Counted from the first letter of the stretch, positions 53,432-64,000 are shown. The stretch is 64,000 nucleotides of DNA from Akebia trifoliata (GCA_017979445.1 CM030714.1:1240001-1304000); one strand, 5' to 3'. Program-made: numbers and translations. The notes: generated by a model from the sequence alone, not told the origin.

Positions 53432-56044
53432 ATGGATGGAAAACCTCAAACCCAAATCGAACTCGTGATCGATGCCTCCATCACCACCACACAAACACCT
53501 CAAGGCCCTTCGATCGTCGGCCGAAAGCAATCTCCACCATCAATCTTAACTCGATTGCATGCTGGCTACTTCAGAATAAGCCTCTCACTATGCAGTCAGG
53601 CCTTACTATGGAAGACATTAAGTGAACCAAATGATGATCCACACACCCTTCGGCGTGTACTCACCATGATTCCTTGGGCGGCTTTCGTTCTTCTCTGGTC
53701 CATTGCACTCTTCACATTACTCTCTCTTTCACTACTATACTCCTTGAGATGCTTCTATCACTTCAACATGGTGAAAGATGAGTTCTTGCACCATGTAGGA
53801 GTCAATTATTTATTTGCTCCTTGGATTTCATGGCTTCTCTTACTTCAATCTGCACCGTTCATCGCCCCGAAAACAGTTTACTATTTAGTCCTTTGGTGTA
53901 TATTTGCATTTCCAGTGGTTGTGCTCGACGTAAAGATTTACGGCCAGTGGCTTACCAAAGGAAAGCGATTTCTATCAACGGTTGCGAACCCAACAAGTCA
54001 GTTATCTGTGATTGGTAATTTAGTAGGTGCTCGCACTGCAGCTCAGATGGGTTGGAAGGAGAGTGCATTGTTTATGTTCTCACTCGGTATGGCACATTAT
54101 CTTGTGTTATTTGTTACACTTTATCAAAGGTTATCGGGAAGCTATCGGTTACCCACTATGTTAAGGCCTGTGTTCTTGTTGTTCTTCGCGGCGCCAAGCA
54201 TGGCAAGCTTGGCGTGGGGTTCGATATCAGGAACATTCGATACGCAATCAAAGATGCTCTTCTTTCTGTCTCTCTTCATCTTTGCTTCACTGGTAATTAT
54301 TTAAAATTTTATGTTTTAAATATATAATTTTGATTAAGATTGAAAGTGCTCATGTTGGGAAATATATTGGCAGTTTTTTATTGATATTTTAGGTCAGTGC
54401 ATGCATTTTATGTAAGAAACAAACAAAGAAATTGGTGGGGTTGGGACCAGTGATCGAGTTTGGTGGTGCCGAGTACTATGGACCGTACATGTAGAGCCAC
54501 CAATCTTGACTTGACTATCCATCAATGGTCACAGCTCATAATCAAGCCAATTTGATGACTTTATAACCCTCCAGTACTGCCGAGTATTTTGACTTTTAAC
54601 CATTGTTTTGATATTCTAGATTTCTCCTTTAATGTATGATATTCATGTTAAAGTTGTCTACTTATGACACTGTGCTTTATATATTGAGTTGATGTTAGGA
54701 CAATCAAGAAACAACATTGAAAATCTCTAGTTTCCAAAGGTCCAACCAACGGATAAGATGGGAAGATATTATTCGCTAGGATTATCTTAGAAAACTTATT
54801 GTGATCCCTAGGAATCTTGTATTCCTCTGTTTCATCTCAGCCGTTCGTAGTTGGATCTTATGAAAGTCCAAGAACATATTGATAAAATGAATAGCTCAGT
54901 TGGTTGACATATTAATATTAATAGGGGTGAATTATCATTTCATGAGCTGAAAATGAGTTATTTACAATGCTAGCTAACCGTTCATTTTAATTATCAAAAC
55001 GTGAATGATCGTTTTCGTTAAAAAAAATTTCATGGTTTTAAAGTGACTATTTCCAATTAGTCACTTTAAACCTGTGAAATATTCACTTTAAAAACCTCCA
55101 AATTCATTATCGTTCATGTTTTGATAATTAAAATGTTCAATAGTGAGACGGAATCATAAATTCGTAAAAAAATTGATCACCTTTCGATAAATATCTCTTT
55201 TAATAGTTTGCCAATAAAAAAAAGAATATAATGAATGCAACTAAGGAGAAGATGTGTTCAGATAGATTAGTGACAAAAGTATAAAAAACAGTGTAAAACT
55301 TAAATATTCAAGGAACTTTAGCAATCATCCACTATGAGATAATATAAAGGAAAGTAGTTTCAGATTGCATGAGTGGGCGCAATCATACACTATGTTGACT
55401 CAAATATTTGGGTTAATATGTAGGATGATATTGATTTTGACGATTTATTTGGAGTCAAAAGCTTTAATTAACTCTATTGTTTATTTATTTTTTCACTATA
55501 ACAATCCACCTCATGTCATCCTTTCTTGCATTTTGACTCACATTCTGCGAGACCCAATAAAGTTGTGTCGAGCTCGAGCCTTTCAAACTTATAATACTAC
55601 CAACAAGAAACACAACCCTAAGAATAACTTACATTTCGTATTACGCTCAAAACCACTATATCAACCCATCACCATTAATGATTTAGTCACTTGGGTTTCT
55701 TTGGAAGAAAACAGGTTTCAAGGCCAACCCTATTCAAGAAATCCATGAGGAGGTTCAATGTTGCATGGTGGGCTTACTCTTTTACCCTGACGGTCTTGGC
55801 TTTGGCTTCAACGGAGTACGCACAAGAAGTGAAAGGAAGCATAGCTCATGGACTAATGCTGGTGTTATCGGCACTCTCCGTCCTAGTCTCCTTCAGCTTG
55901 ATGGTGTTCACTGCACTCAACACTCATTTTCTCTTATCCCTCGATGATCCAAGTATCTTCCATAAAACAATTGAGGCCAACAATGTTATGTCCGAAAAGA
56001 CCAATGAGGAGATCGATGAATCATTGAAGCAAACAAAAAAATAA
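53432..56044 (+). CDS. S-type anion channel, SLAH1/SLAH4 type
   Basis: Two exons, 53432-54292 and 55715-56044, with a GT-AG intron, join in phase 0 (...FASL/VSRPTLFKKSM...) to 396 residues. The family is SLAC1/SLAH: a ten-helix plasma-membrane anion channel related to bacterial TehA, passing chloride and nitrate. Diagnostic stretches are LHAGYFRISLSLCSQALLWK in the first helix, MVKDEFLHHVGVNYLFAPWI, ANPTSQLSVIGNLVGARTAA, and MRRFNVAWWAYSFTLTVLAL in exon 2. The short N-terminus (about 40 residues before the first helix) separates it from SLAC1 and SLAH2/3, which have long regulatory N-termini, and fits SLAH1/4. In Arabidopsis, SLAH1 works in root stele with SLAH3 to adjust chloride and nitrate loading into the xylem. 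The 1.4-kb intron holds an inverted-repeat element. Confidence 0.92.
54969..55148. mobile_element. Inverted-repeat MITE in the SLAH intron
   Basis: CCGTTCATTTTAATTATCAA and TTGATAATTAAAATGTTCAA are inverted. The centre folds on AAAGTGACTATTTCC / AATTAGTCACTTT. About 180 bp. It is not related in sequence to the other families here. Confidence 0.6.
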
Positions 56045-56880
56045 CAATAACAAATGAATATCTTTTTGTCATTTATTGACAGATTTTTCAGGATTTTTTT
56101 TCTTGCTCTTTGATTAGATTTACCCGTAACTCCTAATGCTCTACCTTCAACTTGTGACTTAAATATGTTCTTGTTGAAATTCGAACTTACCCTCTTCTAG
56201 CTAGGATACCCCAAGATAATAAAAAATGCAAATTTCAGAAATTCAGTAAAAATAATAGTGAAAGATTTCTTTAATTAATCTAGTTAGTCATGTATCATCA
56301 GAGATGTACTATGCATTAGAATACACTTGATCCAAAAGTTGAAACTGTCTAGAGACATAATATAAGAATCTTCTTGAAATTTAAAATAATAACCAAGTTC
56401 ATTTTGAAGATAATATATATGTTTTCCAAAGCAAGAAAATGGAATAAATATAAATATAAATAAATAATAAAAGCTAATTATAGAAGCACAAGGCATACCC
56501 CGATGAAAGCAAATGGACGAAAAACAGCAGAAATCTAAATCGTGGATATATATATACGACGAACTATAACAAAGGATACCAAACTAAACACATTTACTTC
56601 TTGATCTAGATTTAGTTCTGATTGAGGATTCAAGTAGGACCATATGATTTTTTCCTCCTTGATTTATTTTTCTTAGACCTTATTTCTGTTTGGGAGTTAA
56701 TATCCCATTCATCAACTTCTTCTTCCCCACCCCTCTTGAGAGGGGTTGGGGAAAACTGATTAATGTTGTTATAGGATCGTGGGCTTGTACTATTATCCAA
56801 TTTGATGAAAATAACTATAACAATAGTAAAATTAAGAATCGCAATAAGCGAACTCAAAAAAAAAAAAAAAAAAGCCATTC
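56045..56880. other. 3' flank of the SLAH gene, no gene seen
   Basis: AT-rich. Short minus frames near 56496-56284 and 56878-56630 are low-complexity and not supported. Confidence 0.4.
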
Positions 56881-56881
56881 T

Positions 56882-57000
56882 AAACTAACTCATTGACATG
56901 GCATGTGCACAAAACTATAGATCAATATCTTCAGGATACACAAGGAAAAAAGATCTATGGCTACACACATACATGCCAGCAAGTGAATTTCGAGTGGCTT
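56882..57000. mobile_element. Palindromic MITE
   Basis: ACTCATTGACATGGCATGTG and the looser inverse CATGCCAGCAAGTGAATTTC around ACTATAGATCAATATCTTCA and AAAAAGATCTATGGCTAC. Confidence 0.5.
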
Positions 57001-57353
57001 TTCTTCGAGTCATTTTATCATTAGTCTAAAATGTCCGCTGATTTTTTTGGCTTGATTGGGTGTCTATGCTAGAGATAATTTGGAACTGAGATGAGTTCGT
57101 TCTTCCTCAAGAGCTGAAAGTGATTATGCTTGATCATTTAACTTGTAACTATCTTCGCTAGCATCATTAATGAAAGGGAGGGGTCCCTCAAAACCCAGCA
57201 TAACGATCCCAAAAAATATTAAATGTAGACGTGGGGGCATTTTATATGTCGAACAAGCCTTAGTACTCCACCTTTAGTAAAGATACAATAGGGCTGGGCT
57301 TGGTTGAATCTAATTACGTGATCTTATATAGGTGGACTGTACCTTAGACCAGC

Positions 57354-57647
57354 CTTACACAATGTGGAAAATACCCAAATTTGACGGTCCTGGGCCATCA
57401 AGTTTCATAAAATTCGACAAATAAAGGGGTTGAATTGGCATCGAATTTTTCATTGTCAAATTTTTTTTTCGACGGACCGAAACTATTAAATTAATGAAGG
57501 ATGGGAGAAATTCGACAGCTCTAAGCCGTCAAATCTGGGAATATCTAGAATTTTGACGGTCCTAGACTGTCAATATTTAGTTTCTAAAATTCGTAAGCCT
57601 TGGCCAGTCAATTGTTTCTGTCGAATTTTCCAATTTTCACGTAATGT
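57354..57647 (+). mobile_element. MITE, family 2, near-complete
   Basis: Starts TTACACAATGTGGAAAATAC and ends TTTTCACGTAATG. Same order of AAATTTGACGGTCC, CGACGGACCGAAAC, GATGGGAGAAATTCGACAG and GACGGTCCTAGACTGTC as the other copies. Confidence 0.7.
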
Positions 57648-58284
57648 TATATCGATATGGGGCCTAAATTGATTGAGCCCTAACGAGCTCAAATAAAATT
57701 AATTAAAAAAATTGTTTATTTTCACATTTTTTAATAGAAAATTTACATTTCAAATAATTTTTTTCCATGTTACTTAAGATTGTTAAATCAAATGGGAAAT
57801 TGGGCTCAGGATGGGTGTGCAGTCGGCTATTTGCACAAAAAAACAAGGAAAAAGCAATTATATCAATTGCACATTGATTCAACAATCTAGAATGATTTAT
57901 ATAATATAAGTAAATGAACACTACTATGTGATCAAGAAGAGGTTGGTCATAATGATGGTTTCAACATCTTGTAACAAACTTGCAGACGTTTTTTATTTTG
58001 GTAGTAGATAGGTTTTTGCCAAGAGATTGAAGAAAAACTTTACGGACAGTAAATAAGTTTAAAATTTTGCCAAATTCCCATAAAAATGTGAAATATTTAC
58101 ATATCTATGATTATCAATGGTTCACTGGTGTTTAATTCTTATAAAGATTCATAATCTACACAGAAAAATTGCCCAGAAGCAATATCTCAATGAATGCACA
58201 CTTGCTTTCATCTGCAATATCCAAACACAAAAATTTGTCCCTGAGCCCAAATTTTTTAGAGTTACCGAAAAGGTCATTGTGAAA
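57648..58284. other. Intergenic, no gene seen
   Basis: AT-rich; no supported coding region. Confidence 0.4.
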
Positions 58285-58495
58285 TATATAGATGTATATA
58301 TTTCTATTTTGAGGGTTTATACTTATGGAGAAAGAGACACATTTTAACGACTCCCAGTTTTTAAATAGAGACATCTAGGAGTGTAAAATGTAAGGGAAAA
58401 TAGTATTCTTATCTGGTCCGTGGACCTACACTGCCGAATCACGTAAATTCTTTTGTTTGTGCGATTCTCTATTCTCTCATGGTAAGGTCACCATT
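58285..58495 (+). mobile_element. LTR fragment
   Basis: ACGACTCCCAGTTTTTAAAT, AGAGACATCTAGGAGTGTAA and CACTGCCGAATCACGTAAAT match the LTR fragments at 38877 and 40935. The ends are not defined. Confidence 0.5.
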
Positions 58496-58897
58496 CTAAG
58501 AGAGTTTTTTTTTATGTTTAGGAATAATTTCATCTTCATTTATAGTTTCTACTTCAATTTCTTTTATGTTATTCATGTTTATTTTTTTTAATGTACTTGT
58601 TGAAAATCTAAGAATTTTAGATTTCAAAGACTTTTTTTCTCAATAAATAAATAAATAAAAATAAATATAAAATGATCTTCTTTTAATTGGATTTATGTGC
58701 TTTCTTCATGTATTTGAATCAAATGTAGCAAACCGATCTATATATGTTTTTAGATTTATGTGATTTCTACATTCATTTTAAATGCATTGATATTACTTTG
58801 AAGTATGAAACCTTATCTAAGAGTGTATGTGCTCTCTCAAAGACTTCTCTTATGGCCTTGGAGGACCAATGATGAATTTGATTTGTTATATGAATAA

Positions 58898-59060
58898 TAA
58901 TGAATGCACGCACTCTTAGTACGCGGTTGGGTATGTGGCAAGGGCATAGAACCACACATCGTTTTCTTGTGTATCTCAATGAAAATGATATATGGTTCTG
59001 TGACCTTGCCACATCAGCCGCGTACTCAACTGTGTACCAAGACCACGTGCATTCATCATG
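58898..59060. mobile_element. Palindromic MITE, GATGAATGCA-type arms
   Basis: AATGAATGCACGCACTC at left and GTGCATTCATCATGAC at right. Inner GTACGCGGTTGGGTATGTGG pairs with CCACATCAGCCGCGTAC. The centre is ATCGTTTTCTTGTGTATCTC with GAAAATGATATATGGTTC. Sister of 23908-24056. Confidence 0.6.
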
Positions 59061-59112
59061 ACACGACTTTTGTTATATATATCTATGAGTTTGATGGATG
59101 GAGTATTGTATC

Positions 59113-59505
59113 TGTTAGATAAAACTTTATGATCCGAAGTATAAATCAAATAAGAACACAAAAATCTCACATGACACAAGATATACGTGGTTTGGTCAAA
59201 GCATCAACCTACATCCACGGGCGAAAACAACGATTTCACTATATTAATCAAAGAAGAACAAGGTTACAATTTATCTATGTCTCTCGTATATCTCTCATCC
59301 CCTTTAGGGTTTCATCTTTAACCTTTTATATACTTAGGGTTACAAAGAGATTAAACGGGTTGGATCCAAAACCAAATTAAATGGGCCTAATATTTTGCCT
59401 GGGGGCTTCGCCAACGGGTCATGCGGTCGTTAACGGGTGATCAAAAGATCCGGGTTAAATTCACGATAACTCTCCATATACAATAATAGAAGACATAACC
59501 CAACA
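59113..59505 (-). mobile_element. Solo LTR, 393 bp, near-exact 5-bp target duplication
   Basis: On the minus strand it begins TGTTGGGTTATG and ends TTATCTAACA (TGTT...AACA). The flanks are GTATC (59108-59112) and ATATC (59506-59510), matching at 4 of 5. It has a TATATAAAAGG box and a downstream CACGTATATCTTGTGTC tail typical of Copia LTRs. No internal coding region. Confidence 0.75.
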
Positions 59506-59945
59506 ATATCAATATTTAATTAGAAAATCTTGTGATTCAAATTGTAGTTGATTATAAATTTAAAACATTTTTTTAATGGGGGTAGTTAAATGAACTTTTA
59601 ATGACTACTGTATTATTTTTCTTTTGGGAAGACTAGTTAGATATTTGTCTTTATCTTTGTGGAAGAACAATGCTAATATTTGTATTTTTTTTACATTGTT
59701 AATGATATTCTGTAGCATTTGTTAGGAGTGGGTGCGTGGCATCGGAAATTAAGGCATTTTTATTTTTTTACAATACGTATTGTTTTTAATTGCTTTCTTA
59801 GTTAGATGAAACACGGTTTTAAACTTGAGTTAAATTTCGATTTGACCAGAATATTTCAACGAGTCGAGTCAAGTCAATAACATGCAAGGTGACTTGAACT
59901 AGCTAGTAATATTAATATTAAGTAATAAATTATTGAAAAGGAGAA

Positions 59946-60545
59946 GTGGGTGTCAATGGATACCCATTTAATTGGAATCAAATTGAAACTGAAATCAGAA
60001 ACCTCGGTTCCGATTCCCTTTTATTGGAGCTGATTAGAGTTGGATTTATAATTAAACCAAACTGATAAGAACCGAAATCGTTAGTCTATATTCAATGAAT
60101 ACACCCTGAGTATCCAAGACCAGCTTATTTTGTACAGAAAATGATTTAAGATTTTTAACATTCTAAATTTATACATTTTACATGATTCAATTTTTATTAT
60201 AAACTATGTACAGGAGCTTAATCTCTTCAAAAAGTTCAATATTTGTATCAAAGAGAAAATATCATTAACAAACAAATTATAATTAAGTTGATATTTTTCT
60301 AGCTTATATGTTAATTTTTTAAAAGAAAAAAAAAAGTTTTACAATGATTAAATTATTTTTTTTCTCGCCTGATTCTTGAAAATTGGAATTGATGTTGGGT
60401 GCAACATCTCTTGGCAAATCTGCTTCTAGTGTCACTTATTTTAAAACAAGAATCAAAACTGACTACAACCGTAATTTAACAAATAATGATTCTAGTTCTG
60501 AGTACCTTAGAATTGAACCAGAACCGACCCATTGACACCCCTACT
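59946..60545. mobile_element. hAT-like element with AGGGGTGTCAATGG ends
   Basis: About 600 bp. Left AGTGGGTGTCAATGGATACC; the right end reads AGTAGGGGTGTCAATGGGTC on the other strand. The subterminal parts hold repeats related to GAACCGAAACC. This terminus type is common in plant hAT-like nonautonomous elements. No target duplication was identified. Confidence 0.55.
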
Positions 60546-61086
60546 TTAATGAGGTAGAGAAGGAGATGTTGAAGATATTTTATTTTTGAATAATGATTTT
60601 CTAACTATAAAATCTTCACTTGGTCAATACTCGTCTGATGTATATAGAAGATGTGTTTTGTGTATCCTGAGGAAATAGATCTATGATTCTGAGACTGACG
60701 TTTTGTTCTTGGAAAATGCTAAGGTGACTTCCAGCGACACCGCATTCCACACTGAGCTGATGTGGTCGTGTGCACTCCACCTTGGATGCTTGAGCATTAC
60801 TCTTGTGTCCTTTTTTAATTTATTTGGAGATCATTAGTTATTTGGAAGAGACTATGAACTTCAGGTTCAAGAATCTAGACTACTTCTTTGTCTTGTACTC
60901 TTCATTTTTGACTTTCAAATTCCATGATTGTGGAAAGTCAAACATAACAACTCCCAATTTGATTGAATAAATTGAATTCAAGGATGAATGAAAGAATCAA
61001 ATACAATAAGATCTTGATAATCAATATGAACAATTAATATATGTTATGTTACATTGATATACATGTATACATCACAAGGAGAAAAA
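60546..61086. other. 3' flank of the At4g22030-like gene
   Basis: No gene seen. Half of a palindromic-MITE centre (GTATCCTGAGGAAATAGATC...) lies at about 60655-60700 and another fragment with GCTGATGTGGTCGTGTGCAC at 60759-60780. Confidence 0.4.
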
Positions 61087-62322
61087 TCAGAAGAGCTTGC
61101 TTGCAAACTCTTTGATGGAATCTGAATTGGTTGACACCGATGACTTAACAAGATTTCTTAACTCAGATAAGCTTCTTCCCAATTGTAAAGCTACCTTCAT
61201 TTCAAATAATTCCCCATTCTCTCTTCTTTCAACCTCTCTTTCTCTAAGTGTGGCTTCTATGGACTCTTCCAATAGTTGAAAGGAACCAGCACAGCTTCGA
61301 TACATCTCAAAAACCATTCCAACTTGCCCGCCATGCTCCAATGTATTTACTATTGTCGCTAATGCTCCAGCAACAACACCTAACAGCACTGCCCACGACC
61401 CATGAGAAGGAGATCCAACAAAAGCAGACCCAAACGCGGCAATTCCTGTGAGTAGAGGTCCCGAAATTGCTAAAATCTTATTAACTTTCAAGACTAATTT
61501 GCTCAGCTTTATGTATTCGGCGATGTCCTTTCTCTTCAACACCTCGATAATTCCCTTCATTTCTTCTTCTAGCTTTTCGCTCCAACCATTTTTCTCTACG
61601 TTTCGATCAAACTGTTGTTGTCTACGTTGTTGTGGCCACCACACAGCGGGTTCGACGTTCATTGGGAACTTATCGAGCATTACTCCTCCAAGCAATGGAA
61701 GTGGGTAGGCCTTATCGAGTGCCAAAACCTTTTCCATTGCATCCTTTACATCAATATCGGTAGGAGTACGAAGAGCAATTATTGTTTGGAGTTGACCATG
61801 GAGTTGTTTGAATAATCTTTCCGCATTTCTCTGCTCTTCAGCAAGTTGGGATGGTTGGATCTTGTTCATCACCAACAACATACCCGTTGCGGCCGAATAC
61901 AATAGAGTGGAAGTTAACTTGAGAGCCAAAAAGGGTGCACCAATTCCTCCAATTGATGCAAGTCCTGTCATTGTTGCGGCGGTGAGGGTGATTGCATTGA
62001 CTGAGGGGAGTAGAAGATTGTTCCAATTGTTCCTTTGTTCCCCAATGTTAGCATGCATTTCTACTCTATCCGCAACAGCCTCCATTATCGCATAAAGCTT
62101 AGCGACCTCTGTTGTGTTAGTCCTCATTTCTTCATGGGTAGTTGTTGTGGTTATGGCTTTGTATCCACCATTTGTAGTACTTAATAATTCTTCTACCAAG
62201 TTTCGAGTAGGTAGATTCGGAAGAGGTAAACGAAATGTTCGGGGTTTCGGGGCTTGGAGAGTAGCTTTGATACATAGTCGATGACAATGGGAATGAGCGA
62301 TTGAAGATTGAAGGGTTGCCAT
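61087..62322 (-). CDS. At4g22030-like protein (annotated as probable F-box protein), intronless
   Basis: 411 residues, no intron. It matches my recollection of the plant family labelled probable F-box protein At4g22030. I see no F-box in this sequence: the N-terminus is Ser/His/Arg-rich and resembles a plastid transit peptide. Next comes a region with VAKLYAIMEAVADRVEMHAN (about 73-92) and two Gly/Ala/Leu-rich hydrophobic stretches (LLLPSVNAITLTAATMTGLA and VGSPSHGSWAVLLGVVAGAL). The remainder has charged helices (AEEQRNAERLFKQL, EKLEEEMKGIIEVLKRKD) and a C-terminal helix ending KEFASKLF. Its function is unknown; plastid membrane association is only a guess. A TATAAA box lies at 62398-62393, 71 bp upstream of the start. 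Some paralogues in other plants are wound- or stress-responsive, but nothing here shows regulation. Confidence 0.85.
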   Translation of the reverse strand: MATLQSSIAHSHCHRLCIKATLQAPKPRTFRLPLPNLPTRNLVEELLSTTNGGYKAITTTTTHEEMRTNTTEVAKLYAIMEAVADRVEMHANIGEQRNNWNNLLLPSVNAITLTAATMTGLASIGGIGAPFLALKLTSTLLYSAATGMLLVMNKIQPSQLAEEQRNAERLFKQLHGQLQTIIALRTPTDIDVKDAMEKVLALDKAYPLPLLGGVMLDKFPMNVEPAVWWPQQRRQQQFDRNVEKNGWSEKLEEEMKGIIEVLKRKDIAEYIKLSKLVLKVNKILAISGPLLTGIAAFGSAFVGSPSHGSWAVLLGVVAGALATIVNTLEHGGQVGMVFEMYRSCAGSFQLLEESIEATLREREVERRENGELFEMKVALQLGRSLSELRNLVKSSVSTNSDSIKEFASKLF

Positions 62323-62392
62323 TTCTCAAATTTATGTGTTGAGTTTGAATTGAAGTTGTTAAGATGAAATGGAACTGAAGGGTCTCTTCCAA

Positions 62393-62398
62393 TTTATA
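62393..62398 (-). promoter_or_regulatory. TATA box of the At4g22030-like gene
   Basis: TATAAA on the minus strand, 71 bp upstream of the ATG at 62322. Confidence 0.5.
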
Positions 62399-62399
62399 G

Positions 62400-63050
62400 T
62401 GTAGATTTATGGTGAGGAGTTGAAGAAGATATATTTGATTATTTTTTTCAATCTTTGAATGGGTTAACGGTTTGGACCGTTTCTGTTCTAAATTGGCATC
62501 CAAAAGTTGACTTTCAAAGGACAGAACAGGTAAAACCTTGAAGCTTGAACTAATATGAGGACGGAGTCTAGTCGTTTGTGTCGTTTAGCCGTTTTGTATA
62601 GCACACATCATTAATTTGGATGACGTTAACGGCCAACTACCGTTATAGTTGCAACATATTACATCTATATATATTATATGTAAAATAAATGAGAGTCAAA
62701 ATGTTTCATGACCTCATTTTATTTATTTATTATTTTTTTTAAAATTCATGAAATTCTTCAATTACTCCATAGCCGATTAAATAGGTGAATCATCGAATTA
62801 ATTGTTGATTTATCTATTAACCTCTTGTAATATGATAACAATTTTACCTTTCACCCTCAAAATTTATTTTTTTCAATATTTAAATATTCCGTAAAAGACA
62901 GGTTTATGGTGCAAGAAACCCAAAAACATCATTTGAGTATTGAAATTTTCTCCATTTTTTAATGAAATTGTCTCAAAAGTCATTTGAATTAAAGTCACTA
63001 CCAGATAATTACTAAATCCATACTTTGTTACCATGAAAGGATGAAGGAAA
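62400..63050. other. Intergenic, no gene seen
   Basis: AT-rich upstream flank of the minus-strand gene. A 94-codon minus frame at 63157-62873 runs over the LINE 3' end and is not a gene. Confidence 0.4.
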
Positions 63051-63052
63051 AT

Positions 63053-64000
63053 ATTTTTTTTGATAAATATAAATTTCATTAAAGATGAAGAAAAAGAGAG
63101 GAGGCTGAGGTAGCCCCCATACAACCAAACAAGAAAACAACACAAAACTAGAAACAAGAACTAAAGAAAAACACAAAAGCACAGATATTGTTATCAAGAA
63201 AGAAAAAGCTCGATCTGCATGAAGCTAAAGATCTCCAATGTCGTCCCAATTAAAAACGAAATCTTGAAAGCGCACTCCATCAAAGTCCTTACTCATCTTC
63301 GACCAAAGAAATAGTAACCCCAAAATCTCTAAGATCACTTTGTAAGATGAGCTCTCCTTGCTTTGAAATACCCTGTTGTTGCGCTCTCTCCAGATACCCC
63401 AAGCAATAGCAGATGACAGGATAGCCCAGAGATGACTCTTCCTAGCAGAGAAGATATTGAAACTCCACCCCTTTAAAAGATCAAACCAAGATAATGGAAG
63501 AACCCAATCCATGTGAAAACTAGATAAGAAGAACATCCAAATAGCACGGGCAAAAGAACAATGAATAAGGATATGATTGACAGTCTCCCCGTCCTTAGAA
63601 CAAAGGAAGAAAATTTTGGTGTAATCCACCCCCGAGCTATCAAGTTATCCAAGGTGAGAATTCTACCCAGTGAGGCAAGCCATAAAAAGAACGAGACCTT
63701 AAAAGGAACCAGAGTGGACCAAATAACCGAAGGAGAGAAAGAAACCTCACCCAACGGAAGTAAGCAATTGTAAAAAGACTTAACAAAGAACTTCTTATCC
63801 TTAGCTTTTAACCATTCCCTTTTGTCATGATCGTCCTCTCTGACTTGGATCAAATTAAGGAGATCTAGAAGAGATGTAACCTCCGTCAATTCTCAATCAT
63901 TGAAGTTCCTCCTAAATCCCAAATCCCAGGAATTTGTGTTTTCGTCCCGGCTCAGACATTGCCTTACCGAGTTATTTTTTTTCAAAGAGCAAGCGTACAA
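63053..64000 (-). mobile_element. LINE (L1-type) 3' part, decayed, running off the right edge
   Basis: The minus strand encodes the end of a plant L1-type ORF2. It has the WDLGFRRNFNDWE-type region (the Trp codon is now a stop, near 63895), then IWSTLVPFKVSFFLWLASLG and GWITPKF. After a frameshift near 63560-63625 comes the zf-RVT zinc motif (CSKDGETVNHILIHCSFARA) and IAWGIWRERNNRVFQ, ending at 63225. A GC-poor 3' untranslated part follows, then an A-rich tail at about 63053-63060 (T-run on plus). The reverse transcriptase proper would lie outside the window. At least one stop and one frameshift make it inactive. Confidence 0.85.

Noticed and set aside
54884..54902. tRNA-like A box (TAGCTCAGTTGGTTGACA)
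   Set aside because: No B box, no cloverleaf and no CCA-end context follow; the surrounding DNA is AT-rich intron. At most a chance match or a tiny SINE remnant.

Overview
This is nuclear DNA from a flowering plant, very probably a dicot. It is AT-rich and gene-sparse, with intron-containing genes, CT- and AC-rich 5' leaders, LINE, Copia and MITE debris, and a decayed piece of plastid ribosomal DNA. Every recognisable gene belongs to a plant family. I do not name a species.

Layout. (1) 1-19840: three tandem units of about 5 to 7 kb, each carrying one gene for a stigma-specific STIG1-type cysteine-rich secreted protein (2437, 9190 and 17528, all +). Copies 1 and 3 are intact; copy 2 has a one-base deletion. 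Each unit later took its own insertions: a foldback element in unit 2; a 1,295-bp solo LTR, two adjacent foldback elements, a MITE and a LINE tail in unit 3. (2) 20037-28703 (-): a nine-exon cellulose synthase-like gene of the CslB/CslH type. All splice sites and catalytic motifs can be read, but one base is missing in exon 5. (3) 28.8-39.7 kb: gene-free. It holds a 1.6-kb tandem duplication, hAT-like elements with exact 8-bp target duplications, a 129-bp tandem repeat, and a plastid 23S rDNA insertion split by a MITE and by a small LTR. (4) 39735-42242 (-): a three-exon, kinase-less wall-associated-kinase-like membrane protein. (5) 44990-46258 (+): an intronless MAPKKK17/18-type protein kinase. 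(6) 46.6-52.8 kb: a dense cluster of foldback and hAT-like elements. (7) 53432-56044 (+): a two-exon SLAH1/SLAH4-type S-type anion channel. (8) 61087-62322 (-): an intronless gene of the family named after F-box protein At4g22030. (9) From 63053 to the right edge (-): a decayed LINE.

The genes do not form a pathway; they are neighbours on a chromosome. The most unusual content is the set of small foldback elements. One family (seven copies seen) keeps the same hairpin core, about 72 nt per arm pair and usually present twice, but carries at least four different sets of outer inverted repeats. Another group keeps a short central palindrome while its arms vary widely. Because the STIG1 units are paralogous, several insertions can be compared with their own empty sites inside the window.

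All coordinates and translations were worked out by reading. No alignment or database search was run, and family names rest on remembered motifs.
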